Positions 8,460 through 15,804 of a DNA stretch of 37,180 bases are shown in pieces. The translations under genes were made by a program, and so were the position numbers. How positions within the stretch are numbered: the first letter of the stretch is position 1; every line of letters starts with the position of its first letter. The stretch is from assembly GCA_964645155.1 (NCBI GenBank), contig CAZYBG010000029.1, forward strand, positions 1 through 37,180. Reading direction: 5' to 3'. Under the pieces are notes generated by a model, which saw only the letters and a program-made list of their open reading frames with translations, did not search any database and had not been told where the DNA came from. The stretch comes from CAZYBG01 sp964645155. GTDB lineage: Bacteria; Pseudomonadota; Alphaproteobacteria; Rhodobacterales; Rhodobacteraceae.

Positions 8460-8780
8460 TCAGCTGTCCGAGGCGACCTTCATCAGCACCAGGCCGGCGA
8501 GGATCAGGACCGCGGCCAGGATGCGGGCCGGCGTCGCCGCCTCGCCCAGCACGAAGATGCCGAGGACGAACGCGCCGAGCGTGCCGATCCCGGTCCAGAT
8601 CGCGTAGGCGGTGCCGAGCGGCAGCTGCCGCATCGAGAGCGTCAGCAGCACGACCGACCCCGCCATCGCGACGATCATAACGACGGTCGGGCCGATCCGG
8701 GTGAAGCCGGCGGACTGCTTCATGGCGAAGGCCCAGACGATCTCGAGAAGCCCGGCGCCGAGCAGATAGAGCCACGCCAT
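8460..8780 (-). CDS. sugE: SMR family exporter, Gdx/SugE type
   Basis: A four-helix small multidrug resistance protein of 106 residues in the inner membrane. It begins MAWLYLLGAGLLEIVWAFAMK, with the essential Glu13 in the first helix. GTAYAIWTGIGTLGAFVLG matches the SugE/Gdx subtype rather than EmrE. Gdx proteins export guanidinium and some export quaternary ammonium compounds, by proton exchange. The start at 8780 is chosen because an upstream in-frame ATG would add 19 non-family residues. It lies 16 bp after phaR and is probably read from the phaR transcript. No guanidine riboswitch was recognised upstream, which is noteworthy for a gdx gene. Confidence 0.9.
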   Translation of the reverse strand: MAWLYLLGAGLLEIVWAFAMKQSAGFTRIGPTVVMIVAMAGSVVLLTLSMRQLPLGTAYAIWTGIGTLGAFVLGIFVLGEAATPARILAAVLILAGLVLMKVASDS

Positions 8781-8796
8781 CGGTGAATGCTTTCCG

Positions 8797-9351
8797 CTAC
8801 TTGCCCATCCGGGCGAGCTTGGTCTGCAGGTCGGCAAGCTGGCGCTTGATCTCGGAAAGCTCCTCGGCGGCGGTGCGGCCGTCGTCGTCCTCCGGAACCG
8901 GCCCGCTCGTGCCCCTCCAGCCGCCCATTACCGACTTCATGAACGCCTCCTGGCTCTTGCGCATCGCGTCGAAGCCCGGCATCGTCGCCAGCGGGCTGAT
9001 CGAGCCTAGGTTCTCCATCATCTTCGACTGCCCCTCGCGCAGCATCTCGAAGCTGGCGGCAAGGAACTGCGGAACGACCGACTGCGCCTGCGTCGAGTAG
9101 GTCCGCACCAGATCGGTGAGCACGTTGATCGGCAGCACGTTGTCGCCGCGGCTTTCATGCTCGGCGATGATCTGGAGCAGATACTGCCGGGTAAGGTCGT
9201 CGCCGGACTTGAGGTCGACGATCTGCACCTCGCGGCCACTGCGGATGAAGGCGGCGATGTCCTCGAGCGTCACGTAGTCCGACGTCTCGGTATTGTAGAG
9301 ACGCCGGCTGGCGTAGCGCTTGATCAGCAGCGGGTCGGACTTCTCGGCCAC
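8797..9351 (-). CDS. phaR: polyhydroxyalkanoate synthesis repressor PhaR
   Basis: PhaR is a cytosolic repressor that binds promoter DNA and also PHB. Nascent PHB releases it from DNA and so turns on phasin synthesis. The 184-residue protein starts MAEKSDPLLIKRYASRRLYN, the PHB/PHA accumulation regulator DNA-binding domain (about residues 1-65, with TSDYVTLEDIAAFIRSG). The second domain includes QYLLQIIAEHES and VPQFLAASFEMLREGQSKMMENLG. The C-terminal end is a short coiled-coil-like segment (ELSEIKRQLADLQTKLARMGK). The start codon is GTG with an AGGAGGAGGG site. A PhaR-like palindrome lies about 22-36 bp upstream, consistent with autorepression. Confidence 0.96.
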   Translation of the reverse strand: MAEKSDPLLIKRYASRRLYNTETSDYVTLEDIAAFIRSGREVQIVDLKSGDDLTRQYLLQIIAEHESRGDNVLPINVLTDLVRTYSTQAQSVVPQFLAASFEMLREGQSKMMENLGSISPLATMPGFDAMRKSQEAFMKSVMGGWRGTSGPVPEDDDGRTAAEELSEIKRQLADLQTKLARMGK

Positions 9352-9372
9352 CTGGCGGCCCTCCTCCTGCGG

Positions 9373-9387
9373 TGTTGCAGTGCAGCA
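9373..9387. promoter_or_regulatory. PhaR operator-like palindrome before phaR
   Basis: The 15-bp sequence TGTTGCAGTGCAGCA differs at one base from the two copies before phaP. It is one base off the published Rhodobacter-type PhaR consensus CTGC-N3-GCAG (here TTGC-AGT-GCAG). It lies between the phaP terminator and the phaR GTG, so it should mediate autoregulation. Binding is inferred. Confidence 0.7.
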
Positions 9388-9414
9388 AGCCTAGACCGCG
9401 CGCCGGCCAAAGGA

Positions 9415-9438
9415 AAGGGCGGGCCGAAGCCCGCCCTT
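9415..9438 (-). terminator. intrinsic terminator after phaP
   Basis: On the minus strand a perfect 10-bp stem, AAGGGCGGGC paired with GCCCGCCCTT, encloses a TTCG tetraloop and is followed by a pyrimidine tail TCCTTT. It begins about 57 nt after the phaP stop and lies upstream of the phaR operator, so it separates the phaP and phaR transcripts. Confidence 0.8.
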
Positions 9439-9494
9439 GAGGCAACCCGGTGCCGGGGGGGAGGACCCCGGGGAGAGGCGCCCGTTCCCGATCC

Positions 9495-9947
9495 TTACTT
9501 CGCGGCCGCGGCCACTTTCTTGGCGGCGGTCGTCACTTCCGCGGTGGCCTTCTTCATCGCCGCCGAAGCGTCTTCCGAGAAGTCCTTGCCGGCGGCCAGC
9601 ATCAGCTCGACGGTCTCCATCTGCACTTTCTTCGCGACTTCGGCGAAGGCGGCCATCGTCTCGGCCATCGACTCGGCCTGGGCCGAGGCAAAATCGGTCA
9701 CCGACTTGGTGTAGTCGGCCGGCTCGGCCTTCACCTTGGTCATGTCGCCCATCTTGGCGAGCGTCTCCTTGGTGAACTTCGTCGAGATCTCGGTCGACTT
9801 CTCGGCGGCCTCGAGGGCCACCTTCGACATGCGCTCGCCGAAGGCGGCGGTCGTCTTGAACGCGTCCTGCATCGCCATGGCGTCAACCGGGAACGCGGCC
9901 ATCATGTCCTGGAACATCTTCGTGAAATCTTGGGTCTTCGCAGCCAT
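9495..9947 (-). CDS. phaP: phasin (PHB granule-associated protein)
   Basis: A 150-residue amphipathic helical protein that coats polyhydroxybutyrate granules. It begins MAAKTQDFTKMFQDMMAAFP and is rich in Ala, Lys, Glu and Met with long helices. The C-terminus is a run of Ala-Lys repeats (KKATAEVTTAAKKVAAAAK) typical of alphaproteobacterial phasins. The ATG at 9947 follows AAGGAGAGACGAG. A longer in-frame reading from 10058 would run through both PhaR palindromes and is rejected. It lies downstream of phaC on the same strand, with two tandem PhaR sites in the 130-bp gap. This is the expected layout for a strongly PhaR-controlled phasin promoter. Confidence 0.95.
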   Translation of the reverse strand: MAAKTQDFTKMFQDMMAAFPVDAMAMQDAFKTTAAFGERMSKVALEAAEKSTEISTKFTKETLAKMGDMTKVKAEPADYTKSVTDFASAQAESMAETMAAFAEVAKKVQMETVELMLAAGKDFSEDASAAMKKATAEVTTAAKKVAAAAK

Positions 9948-10013
9948 CTCGTCTCTCCTTCGTGCCTCGGGTCCGCCCAGTGCGCCCCCTTTTGCGGATG
10001 CGGCATACATACA

Positions 10014-10028
10014 TGCTGCAGTGCAGCA
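10014..10028. promoter_or_regulatory. PhaR operator, proximal copy at phaP promoter
   Basis: The palindrome TGCTGCAGTGCAGCA contains an exact CTGC-N3-GCAG. It lies about 67-81 bp upstream of the phaP ATG and is identical to a second copy whose centre is 29 bp away, close to three helical turns. PhaR binding is inferred from the consensus and the context. Confidence 0.8.
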
Positions 10029-10042
10029 ATTCAATCCCCGGA

Positions 10043-10057
10043 TGCTGCAGTGCAGCA
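10043..10057. promoter_or_regulatory. PhaR operator, distal copy at phaP promoter
   Basis: A second exact copy of TGCTGCAGTGCAGCA, located between the phaC stop (10078) and the proximal copy. The tandem arrangement suggests cooperative binding or an occluded phaP promoter between and around the sites (inference). Confidence 0.8.
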
Positions 10058-10077
10058 AAAATTCTTCGGAAGCGAAA

Positions 10078-11880
10078 TCAGCCCCTTGGCTTTTCGGTCA
10101 CGTAGGTGCCGGGCGCCGCGGCGAGAATCGGATGGTCGCCCGACCCCGACCCCGGCACCCGGGCCGGGACGCGGGCGCCCGAACGGCGGGCGAGCCATTC
10201 GGCCCAGCGCGGCCACCACGAGCCCTCGTGCCGGGTGGCGCCCGCCTGCCAGGCCTCGGCGCCCTCGGGCCAGTCCGCGTTGACGTAGTGGCCGTACTTC
10301 CTCTTCGCCGGCGGGTTGATGATCCCGGCGATATGGCCGGATTCCGAGAGGATGAAGGTCTTGTCGGCCGCGCCCATCTGCCGCACGCCGGCATAGGAGG
10401 ACTTCCACGCGGCGATGTGGTCGGTCTCGCAGGCGATGGCGCAGAGCGGCACCCGCACGTCGCGGACCGACAGCGTCTCGCCGAGAAGCCGGAAGCCGCC
10501 GCGCGCAAAGAGGTCGTTCTGGCAGAGCCCCCGGAGATAGTCGACCGCCATCCTTGCCGGCAGGTTCGTCCCGTCGCCGTTCCAGTAGAGCAGATCGAAG
10601 GCGGGCGGCGCCTCGCCCATCATGTAGCTCTTGATCGCCGGGCTGTAGATCAGGTCGTTCGAGCGCAGGAACGAGAACGTCCGGCTCATGAAGAAGCTCT
10701 CCAGGATGCCCTTCTCCTCGACCTCCCTCTCGATGCCGTCGACGAAATCGTCGGTCAGGAACACCGTCATCTCGCCCTGGTCGGAGAAATCGGTGAGCGT
10801 AGTGAAGAACGTGGCCGACCGGACGGCCCGGTCCTTGCGCCGGTGCATCAGCGCCAGCGTCAGCGCCAGGGTCGTGCCGCCGATGCAGTAGCCGGCGGAA
10901 TTCACCTTGTCCTCGCCGGTGATCGCCTGCACCTCGCGGATCGCCGTCAGGTAGCCTTCCTCGACATAGGTATCGAGGCCGGCGTCGCGGTAGCTCGGGT
11001 CGGGGTTCTTCCAGCTCACGACGAACAGCGTGAACCCCTGGTCCACGATCCATCTGATCAGCGAACTCTGCGGCTTTAGGTCGAGGATGTAGAACTTGTT
11101 GATCCAGGGCGGAAACAGGATCAGCGGCGTGCGGTACACCGTCTCGGTCGTCGGCGCGTACTGGATCAGTTCGAACAGCCGGTTGCGATAGACCACCGCC
11201 CCCTCGGCCGTCGCGATGTTGCCGCCGACGCGGAACGCCTCCCTGTCGGACAGCGTGACGAGAAGGTCGCCCTCGTTCGCCTCGAGGTCGCGCACCAGGT
11301 TCTCGAGCCCGTCGACCAGGCTCTGCCCGTCGGTCTCGACCGCGCGGGCCAGCGCGTCGGGGTTGGTGCCGAGGAAATTGGTGGGCGAGAACATGTCGAC
11401 GATCTGCCGCGAGAAGTACTCGACCCGCTTCTTGTCTTTCGGGTCGAGGTGATCGAGGTCGGCGACCGCGCGGTCGATCGCCTCGGCCGATATCAGGTAC
11501 TGCTGCTTGATGTAGTTGAAATAGGGATGGCTCTCCCACAGCGGGTTCGAGAAGCGGCGGTCCTTCGGCGTGTGGTCGGGCGGCGGTTCGGTGATCTTGC
11601 CCTTCACGAGCTGCTGCTGCGCCTCGACATAGTGCTTGAGCGACTTGCCCCAGTAGCCGATCTGGTGCTCGAGAAGCTTCGCGGGGTTGGCCATCATCTC
11701 GGCCATGTAGGCGGCCGCAGCCTTCATGAAGACGTCCTGGCCCGGGCCCTGCAGCGCAGCGTCGGCCTTGCGCTTGTGCGACATCGCGCCGAGCAGCCGC
11801 TGCGTCAGTTCCTCCACGCGCGCAAGATTTGCGTTCAGCCGGTCGAGGTCGGCCCCCACATCCTCCTCCCGAGTTGTCAT
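10078..11880 (-). CDS. phaC: class I poly(R)-hydroxyalkanoate synthase PhaC
   Basis: This enzyme polymerises 3-hydroxyacyl-CoA (mainly 3-hydroxybutyryl-CoA) into PHB at the granule surface. It has 600 residues, the class I size. The N-terminal PhaC domain includes NPLWESHPYFNYIKQQYL and YFSRQIVDMFSPTNFLGTNP. The alpha/beta hydrolase core has the lipase-like box GYCIGGT with nucleophile Cys332, Asp487 (ETDHIAAW) and His516 (SESGHIAGI), so the triad is intact. The start at 11880 (MTTREED) lies about 23 bp from a CTGC-N3-GCAG site shared with divergent phaZ. The stop is followed by the phaP promoter region with two PhaR sites. Confidence 0.97.
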   Translation of the reverse strand: MTTREEDVGADLDRLNANLARVEELTQRLLGAMSHKRKADAALQGPGQDVFMKAAAAYMAEMMANPAKLLEHQIGYWGKSLKHYVEAQQQLVKGKITEPPPDHTPKDRRFSNPLWESHPYFNYIKQQYLISAEAIDRAVADLDHLDPKDKKRVEYFSRQIVDMFSPTNFLGTNPDALARAVETDGQSLVDGLENLVRDLEANEGDLLVTLSDREAFRVGGNIATAEGAVVYRNRLFELIQYAPTTETVYRTPLILFPPWINKFYILDLKPQSSLIRWIVDQGFTLFVVSWKNPDPSYRDAGLDTYVEEGYLTAIREVQAITGEDKVNSAGYCIGGTTLALTLALMHRRKDRAVRSATFFTTLTDFSDQGEMTVFLTDDFVDGIEREVEEKGILESFFMSRTFSFLRSNDLIYSPAIKSYMMGEAPPAFDLLYWNGDGTNLPARMAVDYLRGLCQNDLFARGGFRLLGETLSVRDVRVPLCAIACETDHIAAWKSSYAGVRQMGAADKTFILSESGHIAGIINPPAKRKYGHYVNADWPEGAEAWQAGATRHEGSWWPRWAEWLARRSGARVPARVPGSGSGDHPILAAAPGTYVTEKPRG

Positions 11881-11902
11881 CGCGGGTTATCCGTCTTACC
11901 TT

Positions 11903-11913
11903 CTGCCCTGCAG
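11903..11913. promoter_or_regulatory. PhaR-like site in the phaC-phaZ divergent promoter region
   Basis: CTGCCCTGCAG matches CTGC-N3-GCAG exactly. It lies in the 103-bp gap between the divergent phaC and phaZ starts, 23 bp from the phaC ATG and 71 bp from the phaZ ATG. It is shorter in symmetry than the phaP sites (no flanking TG/CA extension). Regulation of synthase or depolymerase is inferred. Confidence 0.55.
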
Positions 11914-11983
11914 CATAGCGTCGCCGGGCTGGGGGGCAAAGCGACGATTTGGCGGGGCGGTGCCCCCGGGGAAGGAGACGGCC

Positions 11984-13249
11984 ATGCGCTACATGGTTGC
12001 CTACGACTGGATGGAGACCATCCGCAACACCAACCAGTGGCTGGGCGCGACGGCGCTCGCCATGGGGTCCTACCCGCAGACAGGCCTTATCCCGAACCCG
12101 ATTTTCCAGCTCATCGCCGCCTGGGGCGAGGTGACCGAGCGGGCGTTCTCGCGCATGGTGGTGAAGCCCGACTGGGGGATCACGACCGTGGTCGGCGAGG
12201 ACGGGCGCGACCATTCGGTCCATGTCGAGCCGCTGGTCAGCAAGCCGTTCGGCGATCTGGTGCAGTTCCGCGTCAGCAAGCGCGCGCCGAAGCCGCGGCG
12301 CATCCTGCTGGTGGCGCCGATGTCGGGGCACTACGCGACGCTCCTGCGCTCGACCGTCGCCTCGCTGCTGCCCGACGCCGAGGTCTACATCACCGACTGG
12401 CACAACGCGCGCGACATCGCCGTGTCGGACGGCAAGTTCGATATCGAGGACTATACGCTCTACCTGATGGAGTTCATGCGCTTCCTCGGGCCCGACATCC
12501 ACGTCATCGCCGTGTGCCAGCCGGCGCCGCTCGCCCTGGCCGCGACCGCCTATCTGGCCGAGCTCGAGCCCCTGGCGCAGCCGCGCACCCTCACCCTGAT
12601 CGGCGGCCCGATCGACCCCGACGCGGCACCGACCGAGGTGACCGACTTCGGCCGCCGGGTGACGATGGGCCAGCTCGAGCATCTCGCGCTGCAGCGCGTC
12701 GGCTTCAAGTACAAGGGCGTCGGCCGCATGGTCTATCCGGGCCTCGCGCAGCTCGCCTCGTTCATCTCGATGAACGGCGACCGGCACGGCCAGGCGTTCT
12801 TCGACCAGGTGGTGAAGATCGCCAAGGGCGAAGCGAAGGAGCATGACAAGCACAACCGCTTCTACGACGAGTACCTCGCCGTGATGGACATGACGGCCGA
12901 GTTCTACCTCTCGACGGTCGAGCGGATCTTCAAGCGGCGGGTGATCGCGCGGAACGTGTTCACGGTGGGCGGGCACGACGTGGATATCGGCAAGATCACC
13001 GATGTGGCGGTGAAGGTCGTCGAGGGCGAGGAGGACGACATCTCGGCCCCCGGCCAGTGCCTTGCCGCGCTCGGCCTGCTGACCGGCCTGCCAGAGGAGA
13101 AGAAGGCGAGCCACCTCGAGCCAGGCGCCGGCCATTACGGCATTTTCGCCGGCAAGAGCTGGCGCAACAACATCCGGCCGCTGGTGCTCGGCTTCATCGA
13201 CACCCATTCCGGCCCGCGCGGCCGCAAGCCGAAGCTGCGGAGCGCCTGA
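11984..13249 (+). CDS. phaZ: intracellular polyhydroxyalkanoate depolymerase PhaZ
   Basis: This protein mobilises native intracellular PHB granules. It has 421 residues beginning MRYMVAYDWMETIRNTNQWL, the standard start of the PhaZ1-type depolymerase family. The nucleophile is a cysteine (Cys178) in VIAVCQPAPLALAA instead of the lipase serine, as known for PhaZ1 enzymes. Other conserved segments are LVAPMSGHYATLLRSTV, YITDWHNARD and LTLIGGPIDPDAAPTEV. The ATG at 11984 has a GGAAGGAGACGGCC leader and is preferred over an in-frame upstream start that would overlap phaC. It is transcribed away from phaC. Confidence 0.95.
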   Translation: MRYMVAYDWMETIRNTNQWLGATALAMGSYPQTGLIPNPIFQLIAAWGEVTERAFSRMVVKPDWGITTVVGEDGRDHSVHVEPLVSKPFGDLVQFRVSKRAPKPRRILLVAPMSGHYATLLRSTVASLLPDAEVYITDWHNARDIAVSDGKFDIEDYTLYLMEFMRFLGPDIHVIAVCQPAPLALAATAYLAELEPLAQPRTLTLIGGPIDPDAAPTEVTDFGRRVTMGQLEHLALQRVGFKYKGVGRMVYPGLAQLASFISMNGDRHGQAFFDQVVKIAKGEAKEHDKHNRFYDEYLAVMDMTAEFYLSTVERIFKRRVIARNVFTVGGHDVDIGKITDVAVKVVEGEEDDISAPGQCLAALGLLTGLPEEKKASHLEPGAGHYGIFAGKSWRNNIRPLVLGFIDTHSGPRGRKPKLRSA

Positions 13250-13266
13250 GGCTCCGGCGGCGGGCC

Positions 13267-13983
13267 TCAGGTCAGCGTGAGGCGGTAGGGCGCGGCCATC
13301 CAGCGGCGCAGCGCGGCAGTGACCGCTGCCGGCGCCTCGAGCGGGGCCAGGTGGCCGGCCTCCTCGATCACGCTCAGCGTCGCCGAGGAGATCATGCTGG
13401 CCAGGAACTCGTGCCGCGCCAGCGGAAAGGCGGTGTCCTGCCCGCCGGCCAGGATCAGCACCGGCACGCGAAGCTGACGCAGCGCGCGCTGCTGGTCCGG
13501 CCGGCGCTGCATCAGCCGCGACTGGCGGACCAGCACGTCGGGCCCGAGATCGGCGGCCATGTCCTCGACGATGCCCTGCACGGTGGCCCGCCGCGGCCCC
13601 GCGCCGAGCGCGTTGAACGACGGCATCCGGCGCACCACGTCGGCAAGCCTGCCGGCCTTGGCGGCGACGATGCCCTCCTCGCGCGCCGCGGCGGTCTGCG
13701 GCGTCTCGGCAAGCGCCTCGGTCGCCATGAGGGCGAGCCGCGCGACGCGCTCCGGCGCCCGCCGCAGCACCTCTAGCGCCACCACGCCGCCGAGGCCGTG
13801 GCCGGCGAGCGCGAAGCGCCGCGGCGATGCATCGATCACCTGTGCCGCCACCTCGCCCACGCTGGCGCCGAGATGCGTGGGCGCCACCGTCACCGCCCGC
13901 TCCAGCGCCAGCGCCTCGGCCTGCGGCCGCCACATCCGGGCATCGGCGAGCATTCCCGGAAGCAGGATCAGCGGCTCGATCAC
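13267..13983 (-). CDS. alpha/beta hydrolase-fold protein lacking the nucleophile serine
   Basis: A 238-residue alpha/beta hydrolase-fold protein, last of three overlapping hydrolase genes. It begins with GTG (MIEPLILLPGMLADARMW) inside the stop of the preceding gene (GTGA). The nucleophile elbow, normally G-H-S-x-G-G, reads ALAGHGLGGVVALEV, so glycine replaces the catalytic serine. The codon is GGC where AGC would give Ser. The acid and histidine regions, ILAGGQDTAFP and EEAGHLAPLEAP, are retained. It resembles the 3-oxoadipate enol-lactonase/BioH-like group. It may be inactive or use an unusual mechanism; no substrate can be assigned. Confidence 0.85.
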   Translation of the reverse strand: MIEPLILLPGMLADARMWRPQAEALALERAVTVAPTHLGASVGEVAAQVIDASPRRFALAGHGLGGVVALEVLRRAPERVARLALMATEALAETPQTAAAREEGIVAAKAGRLADVVRRMPSFNALGAGPRRATVQGIVEDMAADLGPDVLVRQSRLMQRRPDQQRALRQLRVPVLILAGGQDTAFPLARHEFLASMISSATLSVIEEAGHLAPLEAPAAVTAALRRWMAAPYRLTLT

Positions 13984-14963
13984 AGCCGCCCGGCCCAGTC
14001 GAGGATCGCCTCGACCAGCGGCGTCGTGCCACCGGGAGAAACGATGTCTCCGGCGAGGATGTGATCGTACGGATCGTTGCCCGGCGGCAGCGTGACCTCC
14101 ATCGTTTCGACTGGCCCGCCCCAGCGCGCCGCGATCCGGCGTGTAACGCCGGCGGACACCACGGCGTCCTTCGGCGAATAGACGAAAAGCGCGGGCGTGG
14201 TCACCCCGGAATAGTCGAGGCCCCGCGCATGGCGCAGCAACGCGCCGAGCGGGAAGACCGCTTCGGCGGGATAGCGCGCGGTCCAGTAGCGCCCGTGCGC
14301 GGCGTTCAGCGGCACGAAGCCCAGTTCGCGCCCGGCCACCAGCGGCCCCCACCAGCGGGCGAAGGGCATCGTCAGGATCGGTGCCGCGGGGTTCCTGAGC
14401 CGGAAGTTGGGCGAGACGAAGACGATGCCCCTGACCCCCGCGATCCGCACCGGATCGGTCGCGGCGATGGCGGCGAGCGTGCCGCCCGTCGAGGTGGCGA
14501 TGACGATCACCTCGTCGCCGATCCGCCGCCCGATGGCGAGGGCCTCGGCGGCGTCCTCGAGCCAGTCGCCCGCCACCGGCTCGGCCATCGCCGCGCCGCC
14601 GCGGCCATGGCCGGCGAGCCGGGTGAAGAACAGGTTCGCGCCTAGCGCCTGCGCCACGCGGTCGGGCACAGGTCGGATTTCTTCGGACGTCGCCGAGAAG
14701 CCGTGCAGGTAGACGACCGCCAGCGGCGTCCGCTCGCCCACCCTGCCGGCCCAGGCGACGCGTTTTTCGACGCCCGGCACGATGTCGGGAAACCGCGCCT
14801 CGCGCGCGGCGAGCCAGCTGTCAAGGTCGTCTGGCAACACGCTGTCATCGAACACTATTTCGGTATCGACTGCTTCCTGCGGCGCCACGAGCCATGCCCC
14901 TCCGATCAGCGCCAGGAGTGCAAGAAGCACCCAGCCCAGGACCTTGCCAAGCCGGCGCACCAT
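13980..14963 (-). CDS. membrane-anchored alpha/beta hydrolase
   Basis: A 327-residue alpha/beta hydrolase with an N-terminal transmembrane anchor (about residues 8-27, LGWVLLALLALIGGAWLV), so the catalytic domain is probably periplasmic. Motifs are VVYLHGFSATSEEIRPV (oxyanion region), VIATSTGGTLAA (nucleophile Ser in a G-variant elbow, A-T-S-T-G-G), VYSPKDAVVS (acid) and YDHILAGD (His). The start ATG overlaps the upstream stop in TGATG (14961-14965) and is preferred over an ATG 19 codons earlier. It belongs to a three-gene hydrolase operon. Likely esterase/lipase; substrate unknown. Confidence 0.88.
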   Translation of the reverse strand: MVRRLGKVLGWVLLALLALIGGAWLVAPQEAVDTEIVFDDSVLPDDLDSWLAAREARFPDIVPGVEKRVAWAGRVGERTPLAVVYLHGFSATSEEIRPVPDRVAQALGANLFFTRLAGHGRGGAAMAEPVAGDWLEDAAEALAIGRRIGDEVIVIATSTGGTLAAIAATDPVRIAGVRGIVFVSPNFRLRNPAAPILTMPFARWWGPLVAGRELGFVPLNAAHGRYWTARYPAEAVFPLGALLRHARGLDYSGVTTPALFVYSPKDAVVSAGVTRRIAARWGGPVETMEVTLPPGNDPYDHILAGDIVSPGGTTPLVEAILDWAGRL

Positions 14964-15712
14964 CAGGCGCCGGCCGCCGCGATCACGTCTGACACCGATC
15001 GTTCGATCAGTGCAAGGCACGCCGGCGACGATAAGCGGTGGTCGGCCCCCTTCACGAGCGTGAGCCGCATGTCGCCGCCGGCGGCGTGTGCGAGAAGGCG
15101 GAGCGATACCGCAGGATCAACGTCGGCATCGGCCGTTCCCTGCAGGAAGCGCACCGGGATCGGCAGCGCCAGCGGCGCGCGCAGAACGAGGCGCGCGCGC
15201 CCGTCCTCGATCAGCCTCCGCGTCACGATGTAAGGCGCTTCGGAATAGTCCGACGGCAGCGCCACCCGTCCCGCCTCGGCCAGCGCCCGGCGCTGCGCCG
15301 CGTCGAAGCCGGCCCACATGCCGTCTTCGGTGAAGTCCGGCGCGGCGGCGATGGTGACAAGGCCCGCCACCTTCGCGGGCCAGTCGCGCGCGACGAGAAG
15401 CGCGATCCAGCCGCCCATCGATGAGCCGACCAGTACCGCCGGCCCTTCGATCAGCCCGAGAGCCGCGCGGGCATCCTCGTACCAGTCGCCGATGCAGCCG
15501 TCCTCGAACGCGCCCGACGACTGGCCGTGCCCGGAATAGTCGAGCCGCAGGAAGGCCCGCCCTTCGGCCCTGGCCCAGGCTTCGAGATGGAGCGCCTTCG
15601 TGCCCTCCTTGTCCGAGCGGAAGCCGCCGAGGAAGACGATCCCCGGCCCGGCGCCCGGGGTCAGGTCGTAGGCGATGCGGCGGCCTTGGGGCGTGTCGAG
15701 AAACCCGGTCAT
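14963..15712 (-). CDS. alpha/beta hydrolase, ABHD10-like thioesterase/esterase
   Basis: A 249-residue soluble alpha/beta hydrolase, first gene of a three-hydrolase operon. Motifs are GIVFLGGFRSDKEGTKA, LRLDYSGHGQSSG, VLVGSSMGGWIALLVA (nucleophile Ser in GSSMGG), FLQGTADADVDP (acid) and VKGADHRLS (His). The order and wording (GTKAL, DYSGHGxSSG, GSSMGGW, DHRLS) resemble the mitochondrial ABHD10 family, which has deacylase/thioesterase activity. The similarity is by eye. Its stop overlaps the start of the next hydrolase by one base. It diverges from an ArsR-type gene across 92 bp. Confidence 0.9.
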   Translation of the reverse strand: MTGFLDTPQGRRIAYDLTPGAGPGIVFLGGFRSDKEGTKALHLEAWARAEGRAFLRLDYSGHGQSSGAFEDGCIGDWYEDARAALGLIEGPAVLVGSSMGGWIALLVARDWPAKVAGLVTIAAAPDFTEDGMWAGFDAAQRRALAEAGRVALPSDYSEAPYIVTRRLIEDGRARLVLRAPLALPIPVRFLQGTADADVDPAVSLRLLAHAAGGDMRLTLVKGADHRLSSPACLALIERSVSDVIAAAGA

Positions 15713-15765
15713 CGCCCGACCCTAGCCGAGCGCCCGGCGGGCGCAACAGCGGCAATGACGTTACT

Positions 15766-15785
15766 CTATTGTCACGTGACTATAG
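15766..15785. promoter_or_regulatory. palindromic operator before the ArsR-SRPBCC gene
   Basis: A 20-bp near-perfect palindrome, CTATT-GTCACGTGAC-TATAG, with a perfect 10-bp core and one mismatched symmetric pair. It ends 19 bp before the ATG at 15805 and probably overlaps the promoter. ArsR-family repressors bind such AT-flanked dyads at their own promoters. It also lies in the divergent region facing the hydrolase operon. Function inferred. Confidence 0.65.
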
Positions 15786-15804
15786 AATCACCTATAAAGG
15801 CCGC

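Noticed and set aside
11749..11759. CTGC-AGC-GCAG match to the PhaR consensus inside phaC
   Set aside because: Coding and GC-rich, no extended symmetry; a chance match is likely.
13245..13271. 8-bp inverted repeat between phaZ and the convergent hydrolase
   Set aside because: It overlaps both coding ends, the loop is 11 nt and there is no T-run; too weak to call a terminator.
10031..14032. Very long open frame on the minus strand across phaC, phaZ and the hydrolase
   Set aside because: It runs antisense to phaZ and out of frame with phaC, with Arg/Ala/Gly-rich composition and no domain; a GC-rich shadow.
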